Notes under the pieces: model-generated
Databases searched by the model: none
What the model was told of the DNA's origin: nothing
Seen by the model: only the letters and a program-made list of their open reading frames with translations
Shown here: one piece after another, positions 50,670-58,647 of the stretch
How positions within the stretch are numbered: position 1 is the first letter of the stretch
How the letters are laid out: every line of letters starts with the position of its first letter
Source of the DNA: Rhizobium sullae
GTDB lineage: Bacteria > Pseudomonadota > Alphaproteobacteria > Rhizobiales > Rhizobiaceae
NCBI RefSeq assembly: GCF_900169785.1
Contig: NZ_FWER01000029.1
Span: forward strand, 1,090-62,109
Length of the DNA stretch: 61,020 nucleotides
Direction of reading: 5' to 3'
Made by a program: the position numbers and the translations under genes

Positions 50670-50701
50670 CTTCGGCGCCGGCCATGCGGTCGGCGCCGAA
50701 G
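50670..50701 (+). promoter_or_regulatory. Stem-loop after the binding-protein gene
   Basis: CTTCGGCGCCG (50670-50680) pairs perfectly with CGGCGCCGAAG (50691-50701) across a 10-base loop. It starts 20 bases after the binding-protein stop and ends 31 bases before the next start. Its position matches the stem-loops after the other two binding-protein genes in the window. Confidence 0.6.
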
Positions 50702-50732
50702 CCTCCCTTTGCCGAATGATTGGACAAAGACG

Positions 50733-52841
50733 ATGCTCGACGCCAAAAGACAGAACACCGACACGCTGCGGACGCCGGACTGGTTTACGACAGCAACCCG
50801 CTGGACCCAGCTTACCTTCGTGGAGGACGATCCGGAGAAATACGACCCGGCCTTCTGGATTGATGTCTTCAGGCGCACGAAATCCAACGCCGTCTGCCTC
50901 AGCGCCGGCGGCTACGTCGCTTACTATCCGAGCGAAGTGCCTTATCACTATGTCAGCAGGTATTTGGGCGACAAGGATATCTTCGGCGCGCTTGTCGAGG
51001 CCGCCCGCAAGCTTGATATGCATGTGATGGCCCGCGTCGATCCGCATGCGATTCATGAGGATGCGGCCAAAGCCCATCCCGAATGGGTGATGGTCAATGC
51101 CGACGGCACGCCGCGGCGCCACTGGGCCTATCCCGATGTCTGGGTGACGAATGCCTATGGCGCCTACAATACCGTCTTCATGCCGGAGGTCGTCAAGGAG
51201 ATCGTCCGCAAATATGATATCGACGCTGTCTTTGCCAACCGGTGGCAAGGCCACGGCATCGACTACAGCGAAGACAGCGCCCGCCGCTTCAAGGATATGT
51301 TCGGCCATGCTCTGCCGAAGAAGCCGGATGCCGAAGATCCCGCCTGGCAGGCATGGGTGCAGTGGCGCCGCCGGGTACTGACCGACATGATCGTTCAATG
51401 GGACGAAGCCGTGAAGGCGATCCGGCCGCATGCAAGCTTCATCCCCAATATGGGCGGCGCCTCGCTGATGGAGTTTGACCTCTCGGTCATCGCCAAGCAC
51501 TGCCCCTTCCTCGTCGTCGATCACCAAGGCCGCAAGGGACTGGAACTCGGCTGGTCAGCCGGACGCAACGGCAAGCGCATCCGCGCCACGTTTCAGGATC
51601 GTCCCGTGGTGCTCATCACCTCGATCGGCCCGGAAGAGGAATATCGCTGGAAGGATGCGGTGACGTCCGGCGAGGAGATGCAGCTCTGGATCAACGACGG
51701 CACGGCACATGGTCTTTATGCCTGGTTCACCAAATTCAACGGCGTTGTGCCGGACAAGCGCTGGGTCGAACCGGTTGCCGACGCTTTCGCCCTGCAGGCC
51801 GCTGTCGAGCCGGTGCTCGAAAGCATGAAGCCGGTGGCCGAAGTCGCGGTCATCGATCCCTCGACGACGCTGCGCCACTGGGCGCCGGAAGAAAGGCATG
51901 CCGCTGAAAAGCACGATCTCGGCGTCTATCATGCCCTCGTTGAAGCGCGTCTGCCCTTCGAGCTGCTCTCGGATCAGGTCCTGAGCGAGCAAAATCTCGA
52001 CCGCTTCAAGCTGATCATTCTCGCCAACGCGGCCTGCCTGTCGGATGCGCAATGCGGCGCCGTCCGTGCCTATGTCGACCGCGGCGGCAGCGTGATTGCG
52101 GCTTACGAAACCTCGTTGCGCGACGAATTCGGCCGCAGGCGTGACGAATTCGGCCTTTCGGACCTCTTCGGCGCGAAATTCGTCTCCGGCCCACGCGGCA
52201 TCGTCAAGAACACCTATGTCGCGCTCGCCGGCGACCATCCGCTCAATGCGGGCTTTGGCGGCGCCGAACGTATCATGGGCGGCACACGGCTGATCGACGT
52301 CCAACCGGCCGGCGATGCGAAGACCCCCTTTCTCTATGTTCCGGATTTTCCCGATCTGCCGATGGAGGAGGTCTATCCGCGCAAAGCGCCGGAAGGCGCT
52401 GCCGTCATCGCTCGCGAAACCGGCAAGGGCGGCCGTTCGGTTTACTTTCCCTGGAATGTCGGCGAAATTTTCTGGGAGGTTTTCGCCGTCGACCACGCCC
52501 GGCTTCTCGCCAATGCCGTTCGCTGGGCGCTTGGCAAGACGCCGCGCGTTACCGTCGCCGGTCCCGGGGTCGTCGATTTGGCGCTGCGCGAAAATGCCGA
52601 CGGTATCGCGCTCAGCCTCTTCAACCTCACCAACCCGATGATGATGAAAGGTCCGATACGCGAAAATTACCCTCTGGGGGGTCAGACCGTTTCGGTGGAG
52701 ATTCCTGAAGGAAAATCTGTGGCGAAGGCCTGGCTCGTAGTGGCCGACCGTGCCGCGAGCTTCAGCATCAAGGATGGCCGCGCTGAGGTGGAGGTGCCGG
52801 GCATCGAACGGCTTGAGGTCGTGCATATCACCTGGAACTGA
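50733..52841 (+). CDS. GHL6-like putative glycoside hydrolase with GH42M-type domain
   Basis: The start is the ATG giving MLDAKRQNTDTLRTPDWFTT; 702 residues, no signal peptide, so cytoplasmic. The N-terminal half is a TIM-barrel-like region (SNAVCLSAGGYVAYYPSEVP, ARKLDMHVMARVDPHAIHED, DIDAVFANRWQGHGIDYSED) resembling the 'hypothetical glycosyl hydrolase 6' group. Residues 385-600 look like the glutamine-amidotransferase-like trimerisation domain of GH42 enzymes (FKLIILANAACLSDAQCGAV followed by RAYVDRGGSVIAAYE). A C-terminal beta domain follows. Catalytic acids cannot be assigned confidently and no activity is known to me for this branch. Confidence 0.75.
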   Translation: MLDAKRQNTDTLRTPDWFTTATRWTQLTFVEDDPEKYDPAFWIDVFRRTKSNAVCLSAGGYVAYYPSEVPYHYVSRYLGDKDIFGALVEAARKLDMHVMARVDPHAIHEDAAKAHPEWVMVNADGTPRRHWAYPDVWVTNAYGAYNTVFMPEVVKEIVRKYDIDAVFANRWQGHGIDYSEDSARRFKDMFGHALPKKPDAEDPAWQAWVQWRRRVLTDMIVQWDEAVKAIRPHASFIPNMGGASLMEFDLSVIAKHCPFLVVDHQGRKGLELGWSAGRNGKRIRATFQDRPVVLITSIGPEEEYRWKDAVTSGEEMQLWINDGTAHGLYAWFTKFNGVVPDKRWVEPVADAFALQAAVEPVLESMKPVAEVAVIDPSTTLRHWAPEERHAAEKHDLGVYHALVEARLPFELLSDQVLSEQNLDRFKLIILANAACLSDAQCGAVRAYVDRGGSVIAAYETSLRDEFGRRRDEFGLSDLFGAKFVSGPRGIVKNTYVALAGDHPLNAGFGGAERIMGGTRLIDVQPAGDAKTPFLYVPDFPDLPMEEVYPRKAPEGAAVIARETGKGGRSVYFPWNVGEIFWEVFAVDHARLLANAVRWALGKTPRVTVAGPGVVDLALRENADGIALSLFNLTNPMMMKGPIRENYPLGGQTVSVEIPEGKSVAKAWLVVADRAASFSIKDGRAEVEVPGIERLEVVHITWN

Positions 52842-52867
52842 AGTGACAGACTGATGCCGGAGGAGTG

Positions 52868-52891
52868 CTTTCGGCCTGGTGGGGCCGAAAG
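52868..52891 (+). promoter_or_regulatory. Stem-loop in the GH-permease gap
   Basis: CTTTCGGCC-TGGTGG-GGCCGAAAG, a perfect 9-bp stem with a 6-base loop, in the 108-base gap before the first permease gene. A GGGAGGAG ribosome site for the permease follows at 52934-52941. It may be a partial terminator or a processing site. Confidence 0.5.
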
Positions 52892-52949
52892 CGGACGGAG
52901 GTCCGAAGGAAGCGCCTGACCGGCGCTCTCAACGGGAGGAGAACATCCG

Positions 52950-53936
52950 ATGCTTGGCTATATATTCAAGCGCCTGCTCTACATGATCCCGACCTTGTTC
53001 GGCATGTCGCTGATCTCGTTCCTGATCATCCAGCTGCCGCCGGGCGACTATCTGACGTCGATGATCGCCACCATGAGCGACAGCGGCCAGACCGTGGATC
53101 CGGCCCAGATCGAACGGCTGAAGGAGATCTACGGCTTCGACGATCCCTTCTATATCCAGTATCTGAAGTGGATATGGGGTATCCTCAGCCGGGGCGACTT
53201 TGGTCATTCCTTCGAATGGAACCAGCCCGTCTCTGGCCTCATCTGGGCGCGCATGGGCTCGACGCTGGTCATCTCGCTGCTGAGCCTGCTTTTCGTCTGG
53301 ATCGTTGCGCTGCCGATCGGCATCTATTCGGCCGTGCGCCGTCAGTCGCTCGCTGACCACGTCTTCACCTTCTTCGGCTTCATCGGCCTTGCGGTGCCGA
53401 ACTTCATCCTGGCGCTGACGCTGATGTACGTCGCCTACAAATATCTCGGTCAGAGCGTCGGCGGCCTGAACTCTCCGCAATATACCGGAGCGCCGTGGAG
53501 CCTCGCGAAGATTGGCGATTTCCTGGCGCATCTCTGGATACCGATCATCATCATCGGCGCGTCGGGAACGGCGGCGCTGATCCGCATCCTGCGCGCCAAT
53601 CTGACGGACGAATTGCACAAGCCCTATGTGATCACCGCCCGCGCCAAGGGTCTGCCGGAATACAAGGTCATCCTCAAATACCCGGTGCGCATCGCACTCA
53701 ATCCCTTCGTCTCGGCGATCGGCTGGGTGCTGCCGCATCTTGTCTCCGGCGTGACAATCACCGCGATCGTCCTCAACCTGCCGACCGCTGGGCCGCTGCT
53801 CTTCAGGGCTCTCATCTCGCAGGACATGTATCTCGCCGGCAGCTTCATTCTGCTATTGAGTGCGCTGACGCTCGTCGGCATGCTGCTGTCCGACCTCCTT
53901 CTTGCGCTGCTCGACCCGCGCATCCGGTTCAATTGA
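52950..53936 (+). CDS. Dpp/Opp-type ABC permease B
   Basis: ATG at 52950; 328 residues. N-terminal helix IFKRLLYMIPTLFGMSLISF typical of DppB/OppB. Five further helices and the EAA-type coupling loop TARAKGLPEYKVILKYPVRI are present, and the conserved end LLSDLLLALLDPRIRFN. It forms the inner-membrane channel with permease C encoded 10 bases downstream. Confidence 0.93.
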   Translation: MLGYIFKRLLYMIPTLFGMSLISFLIIQLPPGDYLTSMIATMSDSGQTVDPAQIERLKEIYGFDDPFYIQYLKWIWGILSRGDFGHSFEWNQPVSGLIWARMGSTLVISLLSLLFVWIVALPIGIYSAVRRQSLADHVFTFFGFIGLAVPNFILALTLMYVAYKYLGQSVGGLNSPQYTGAPWSLAKIGDFLAHLWIPIIIIGASGTAALIRILRANLTDELHKPYVITARAKGLPEYKVILKYPVRIALNPFVSAIGWVLPHLVSGVTITAIVLNLPTAGPLLFRALISQDMYLAGSFILLLSALTLVGMLLSDLLLALLDPRIRFN

Positions 53937-53946
53937 GGAGGCCGAC

Positions 53947-55137
53947 ATGAGCGTTCGCGAGACATTGGGAAAGCATTCCGAACCGTCGCTGATCACTGTC
54001 GATGGACCGTCGATCAGCCCGCTGAAGGAGGGCAGGGCGATCTCGACGGCTGCGGTCGGGCCATGGCGGCTGGTGGCCGGCAAGCTGGTCCGCCAGAAAG
54101 TGGCGATGGCAGCCGGCGCCATCATTCTCCTGCTCTATCTGGTCGGCCTCTTTGCCGAATTCCTGGCGCCGGCTCTGCCGATGACCTCGCGCCCGCAGTA
54201 CACTTACGCCCCGCCGCAGGGCCTCAGCCTCTTCGTGACGAAACCGGACGGCAGTTCCGAGTTCAATTTCCACGTGAAGGGCTACAAGGTCGAGATCGAC
54301 AAGGTGGCCCTGCGCCGCACCTTCGTCGTCGATGATACCAAGGTCGTGCCGGTCGGCTTCTTCGTTAAGGGTCCGCTCTACAGGCTCTGGGGCCTAATTC
54401 CGACGGAGCGTCATCTGATCGGCCCGATCAACCGGAGCGATCCGATGTATCTGCTCGGTGCCGACCGGCTCGGCCGTGACGTATTCTCGCGGCTGATCTA
54501 CGGCACTCGCGTTTCCATGTCGATCGGCCTCGTCGGCGTCGCCATGTCGCTGATCCTGGGTGTCGTGCTCGGCTCCATTTCCGGCTTCTACGGCGGCTGG
54601 GTCGATACGATCATCCAGCGCATCATAGAGGTGGTCAGCGCAATGCCGACCATTCCGCTCTGGCTGGGCCTGGCAGCGGCGATCCCGCTGACATGGTCGC
54701 CGGTCAACGTCTATTTCGTCATCACCATCATCGTCTCGCTGCTCGGCTGGACAAGTCTCGCCCGCGAGGTGCGGGGACGGTTCCTGGCACTGCGCAGCGA
54801 GGATTTCGTCACCGCCGCAAGGCTAGACGGCTCAAGCGAGACGCGGCTGATCTTCCGCCACATCCTGCCGTCGCTGACGAGCCACATCCTGGCCGTCGTG
54901 ACACTCGCCGTGCCGACGATGATTGTTGCCGAGACCTCGCTTTCCTTCCTCGGCATCGGATTGAAACCGCCGGTGGTGAGCTGGGGCGTGCTGCTGCAGG
55001 ACGCTCAGAATATTCGCACGGTCGCGACGGCTCCATGGCTGCTGATCTGGCCGTCGCTCGCAGTGGTCATTGCCGTGCTTTCCTTCAACTTCTTCGGCGA
55101 CGGCCTTCGCGATGCCGCCGACCCCTACGACAATTGA
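53947..55137 (+). CDS. Dpp/Opp-type ABC permease C, with large periplasmic insertion
   Basis: ATG at 53947; 396 residues, about 90-100 longer than a typical DppC. After the first helix (VAMAAGAIILLLYLVGLFAE) comes an insertion of roughly 110 residues (from PMTSRPQYTYAPPQGLSLFV to LIPTERHLIGPINRSDPMYL). Next is the standard LLGADRLGRDVFSRLIYGTR, and the EAA loop TAARLDGSSETRLIFRHILP. The insertion would lie in the periplasm and is seen in the AgpC/opine-transporter-like branch. Confidence 0.92.
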   Translation: MSVRETLGKHSEPSLITVDGPSISPLKEGRAISTAAVGPWRLVAGKLVRQKVAMAAGAIILLLYLVGLFAEFLAPALPMTSRPQYTYAPPQGLSLFVTKPDGSSEFNFHVKGYKVEIDKVALRRTFVVDDTKVVPVGFFVKGPLYRLWGLIPTERHLIGPINRSDPMYLLGADRLGRDVFSRLIYGTRVSMSIGLVGVAMSLILGVVLGSISGFYGGWVDTIIQRIIEVVSAMPTIPLWLGLAAAIPLTWSPVNVYFVITIIVSLLGWTSLAREVRGRFLALRSEDFVTAARLDGSSETRLIFRHILPSLTSHILAVVTLAVPTMIVAETSLSFLGIGLKPPVVSWGVLLQDAQNIRTVATAPWLLIWPSLAVVIAVLSFNFFGDGLRDAADPYDN

Positions 55138-55147
55138 GGAGGAAACG

Positions 55148-56854
55148 ATGGCCGATCTTCCCGAAGATGTCGTCCTCTCCGTCGAGAACCTCTCGATCGA
55201 TTTTAAGCTCAGGACACATATCCTGCACGCTGTCCAAAATGTCAGTTTCCAGTTGAAGCGCGGCCAGACGCTCTGCCTCGTCGGCGAGAGCGGCTCGGGC
55301 AAAAGCGTAACCGCCCGCTCGCTGCTGCAGATCGTTGACAGGCCTGGCCGCATCGCCGACGGGAAGATCCTGCTGCGCAATGGCGGCGAGGTCACCGATA
55401 TCGCGACGCTTTTCCCCGGCAGCAGGCCGATGCGCGCAATCCGGGGGCGGCGCATCGGCTTGATATTCCAGGAACCGATGAGTTCGCTTTCACCGGTACA
55501 CACGATCGGCTCGCAGATCATCGAGGCCATTCGCGTCCACAGCGATGTCGACAAATCCACCGCGCGGGCCAGAATGATCGATCTGCTGCGCCAGGTCGAA
55601 ATTCCAAATCCGGACCAGATGGCCGATCGATATACCTTCGAATTCTCCGGCGGCATGCGCCAGCGCGCCCTGATCGCCATGGCGCTCGCCGGAAATCCGG
55701 ACATCCTGATTGCCGACGAGCCGACGACAGCGCTCGATGTCACGACGCAAGCCGAAATCCTCGACCTCATCAAGCGCCTGCAGGTCAGCCGTGGAATGGC
55801 GATGCTGCTGATCACCCATGACATGGGCATTGTCGCCGAGGTGGCCGACGAGGTTGCCGTCATGCGCTTCGGCCGCATCGTCGAACGCGGTCCGGTCGAT
55901 GCGATTTATCATGCCGCCGAACATCCCTATACGCGTGAGCTCCTGGCCTCGACGGTCAAGCTCACACACCACGTCGAAGGCAAAGCGCCGGCCGTTGCGC
56001 TGTCTGCGGCGCCGCAGCCGATCCTTTCTGTCCGCAATCTCAGCAAGATCTACGGCTGGCACGGCAAGGCGAACGCGCTGCGTGCCGTCGACGACGCCAA
56101 TTTCGATCTCTATCCCGGTGAAAATCTCGGCATCGTCGGCGAGAGCGGCTCCGGCAAGACGACGCTCGGCCGTCTCATCCTGCGCACCGTCGAGCCGACC
56201 GGCGGCAGCATAACCTATCGCGGCAAGGACGGCGGCGCGATCGACGTCACCACGCTCACGACGCGCGAGCTTCGCAGCTTCCACCGCGAAGCCCGTCTCA
56301 TCTTCCAGGATCCCTTCGCCTCGCTCAATCCGCGCATGACCGTCAAGGAGGTGATCGGTGACCCGCTGGTCGTCAACGGCCTTGCCAAGGGCAGGGCGCT
56401 GGAGGATCGCGTGGCCGAATTGATGCGCATGGTCGGCCTCGACCCGATCGGCATGGAACGGTATCCGCACGCCTTTTCGGGCGGTCAGCGTCAGCGTATC
56501 GGCATCGCCCGGGCGCTTGCCCTTGATCCGCGTATCATCATTGCCGATGAAGCCACCTCGGCGCTCGATGTCTCGATCCGCAGCCAGATCCTCGACCTTT
56601 TGCTCGACATTCGCAAGCGGCTGAACCTGAGCTTCATATTCATCTCGCACGACATTTCCGTGGTGCGCTACTTCTGCGACCGCGTCGCCGTCATGCATCG
56701 CGGCAGGATCGTCGAGCTCGGCGAGGCCGAGCAGATCTGCACCGCGCCGCAGGAGGCTTATACCAAAAGCCTTATCTCCGCCGTTCCCAATCCCGATCCG
56801 CGCAACAAGCGCATGCTTCATCGGCATCGCTTCGTCGCACCCGCCAATGCCTGA
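55148..56854 (+). CDS. Fused two-domain ABC ATPase (DppD-DppF type)
   Basis: ATG at 55148 behind AGGAGG; 568 residues combining what are usually two genes. Domain 1 has GESGSGKSVTARSLLQI, FSGGMRQRALIAMALAGNPD and ILIADEPTTALDVTTQAEIL. Domain 2 has GESGSGKTTLGRLILRTVEP, FSGGQRQRIGIARALALDPR and IIIADEATSALDVSIRSQIL. Both P-loops look intact. Each domain ends with an Opp-type C-terminal extension (HPYTRELLASTV; EAYTKSLISAVPNPDPRN). It powers permeases B and C. Confidence 0.93.
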   Translation: MADLPEDVVLSVENLSIDFKLRTHILHAVQNVSFQLKRGQTLCLVGESGSGKSVTARSLLQIVDRPGRIADGKILLRNGGEVTDIATLFPGSRPMRAIRGRRIGLIFQEPMSSLSPVHTIGSQIIEAIRVHSDVDKSTARARMIDLLRQVEIPNPDQMADRYTFEFSGGMRQRALIAMALAGNPDILIADEPTTALDVTTQAEILDLIKRLQVSRGMAMLLITHDMGIVAEVADEVAVMRFGRIVERGPVDAIYHAAEHPYTRELLASTVKLTHHVEGKAPAVALSAAPQPILSVRNLSKIYGWHGKANALRAVDDANFDLYPGENLGIVGESGSGKTTLGRLILRTVEPTGGSITYRGKDGGAIDVTTLTTRELRSFHREARLIFQDPFASLNPRMTVKEVIGDPLVVNGLAKGRALEDRVAELMRMVGLDPIGMERYPHAFSGGQRQRIGIARALALDPRIIIADEATSALDVSIRSQILDLLLDIRKRLNLSFIFISHDISVVRYFCDRVAVMHRGRIVELGEAEQICTAPQEAYTKSLISAVPNPDPRNKRMLHRHRFVAPANA

Positions 56855-56865
56855 GGATAAACGCA

Positions 56866-57645
56866 GTGCCGAAATTCTCCGCCAATCTTTCGTTCCTCTA
56901 TCAGGATTTGCCCTTCCTCGACCGCTTCGCCGCAGCGGCCAGGGATGGCTTCGGAGCGCTCGAATATCTCGGTCCCTATGCCGAGCCGAAGGAAAAGGTT
57001 GCAGACGCCTTGAAGGCAAGCGGCCTGAAACAGGCGCTCTTCAACGTGCCGTCTGGCGACTGGGCCGGCGGCGAGCGTGGCATCGCCTGTCTGCCGGACC
57101 GCGTGGAGGAGTTCCGCGCCGGCATCTCGCTTGCTCTCGATTATGCCAAGGTGCTCGATTGCAGACAGGTCAATGTCATCTCCGGCCTGGTGCCGGAAGG
57201 TGCTGATCTCGAAATGCTGGAGAAAGTGCTTGTCGGCAATCTCAAATACGCTGCGGCGCGCTGTGCCGACGCCGGCATCAAGCTCTTGATCGAGCCGATC
57301 AACCTGCGCGACATTCCGGGTTTCTTCCTGTCGAGCACGGCACATGCCGAGCGCATCCTCGAAAAAGCCGGCTCGGACAATCTCTACATCCAGTATGATT
57401 TCTACCACATGCAGATCATGCAGGGAGACCTGATCCCGACCTTCGTCCGGCTCAAGGAGAAGATCGCCCATGTGCAGATCGCCGACAATCCGGGCCGGGG
57501 CGAGCCCGGCACGGGCGAAATCAACTATGGTTTTACTCTCTCCGAACTCGACCGCCTGGGTTACGACGGCTGGGTGGGCTGCGAGTATAGGCCGAAGGCC
57601 GGCACCCGCGAGGGCCTCGGATGGATGAAGCCTTACCTAACGTGA
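56866..57645 (+). CDS. Hydroxypyruvate isomerase-like (Hyi/OtnI family) protein
   Basis: GTG start at 56866, 11 bases after the ATPase; 259 residues, the family length. It is a TIM-barrel isomerase: KFSANLSFLYQDLPFLDRFA, FNVPSGDWAGGERGIACLPD, IKLLIEPINLRDIPGFFLSS (metal-binding Glu), YIQYDFYHMQIMQGDL and GYDGWVGCEYRPKAGTREGL (second catalytic Glu). Hyi interconverts hydroxypyruvate and tartronate semialdehyde; close relatives (OtnI) act on 2-oxo-tetronate. It is followed by a matching reductase gene, which favours the hydroxypyruvate role. No glyoxylate carboligase gene is present. Confidence 0.85.
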   Translation: MPKFSANLSFLYQDLPFLDRFAAAARDGFGALEYLGPYAEPKEKVADALKASGLKQALFNVPSGDWAGGERGIACLPDRVEEFRAGISLALDYAKVLDCRQVNVISGLVPEGADLEMLEKVLVGNLKYAAARCADAGIKLLIEPINLRDIPGFFLSSTAHAERILEKAGSDNLYIQYDFYHMQIMQGDLIPTFVRLKEKIAHVQIADNPGRGEPGTGEINYGFTLSELDRLGYDGWVGCEYRPKAGTREGLGWMKPYLT

Positions 57646-57666
57646 GCAAGCGGAAGTGAGAAGACC

Positions 57667-58542
57667 ATGAACATCGGATTTATTGGACTGGGCGTCATGG
57701 GGCGTCCGATGGCGGAACACCTGATCGATGCCGGCCACACATTGCATCTGAGCCGCGTCAGGGAAGCCTCGCAGCATCTCGTCGCCAAAGGTGGCATCGC
57801 CGCGGCAAACGCCAGGGCGGTCGCAGAAGTCGCCGACATCGTAATCCTGATGCTGCCGGACACACCGGACGTCGAAGCCGTCCTCTTTAGCGAAAATGGT
57901 GTCGCTTCAGGGCTTTCGACCGGAAAGCTCATCATTGACATGAGCTCCATCTCGCCGGTTGCCACCAAGGCCTTTGCCGCGCGGATCGGGGCTCTGGGCT
58001 GCGACTATCTGGACGCACCGGTCTCCGGCGGCGAGGTTGGCGCCAAGGCCGCCTCGCTGACGATCATGGTCGGCGGCAAGCAGGAGGCTTTCGAGCGCGC
58101 ACGGCCACTGCTTGCGACGATGGGCAAGACCATCACACTGGTCGGCGGGGTGGGCGACGGGCAGACGGCGAAGGTCGCCAACCAGATCATCGTCGGGCTG
58201 ACGATCGAGGCGGTTGGCGAAGCGCTGCTTTTTGCCAAAAGAGCTGGCGCCGATCCGGCCAGGGTGCGTGCTGCGCTGATGGGAGGCTTTGCCGCCTCGC
58301 GAATCCTTGAGGTGCACGGCGAACGCATGGTCAACGAGACTTTTGAGCCCGGCTTTCGCATCCGCCTGCACCGCAAGGACCTGACGCTTGCGGTCGACGC
58401 AGCCCGCGCGCTTGATCTCTCGCTACCGAACACGGCAGCGACCCAACAGCTCATGAATGCCGCGGTCGCCAATGGCGACGGCGAGCGCGACCATTCCGCC
58501 CTTATCCGCACGCTCGAGCTTCTCGCCGGAGGGCCGCGCTAG
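57667..58542 (+). CDS. Tartronate semialdehyde reductase-like (GarR/GlxR) dehydrogenase
   Basis: 291 residues. NAD(P)-binding MNIGFIGLGVMGRPMAEHLI, the substrate-binding signature LDAPVSGGEVGAKAASLTIM and the catalytic Lys in QTAKVANQIIVGLTIEAVGE. The C-terminal GFRIRLHRKDLTLAVDAARA closely resembles remembered E. coli GarR. It would reduce tartronate semialdehyde to D-glycerate, taking the product of the upstream isomerase. L-threonate dehydrogenase (LtnD) belongs to the same superfamily and is the main alternative. Confidence 0.87.
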   Translation: MNIGFIGLGVMGRPMAEHLIDAGHTLHLSRVREASQHLVAKGGIAAANARAVAEVADIVILMLPDTPDVEAVLFSENGVASGLSTGKLIIDMSSISPVATKAFAARIGALGCDYLDAPVSGGEVGAKAASLTIMVGGKQEAFERARPLLATMGKTITLVGGVGDGQTAKVANQIIVGLTIEAVGEALLFAKRAGADPARVRAALMGGFAASRILEVHGERMVNETFEPGFRIRLHRKDLTLAVDAARALDLSLPNTAATQQLMNAAVANGDGERDHSALIRTLELLAGGPR

Positions 58543-58647
58543 AAAAAAGCTTTCAAAACCACCGGACAGACCCTTCGAATGCCCGCGAGCCGGAACTTCC
58601 TCCGGACGGCGAAGCCTTGCCCGGACTCGATTGAAAAGGACAGGACA

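Noticed and set aside
55490..57019. Long minus-strand open frame (509 codons) opposite the fused ATPase
   Set aside because: It spans the end of one gene and the start of another on the opposite strand; composition is that of an antisense shadow.
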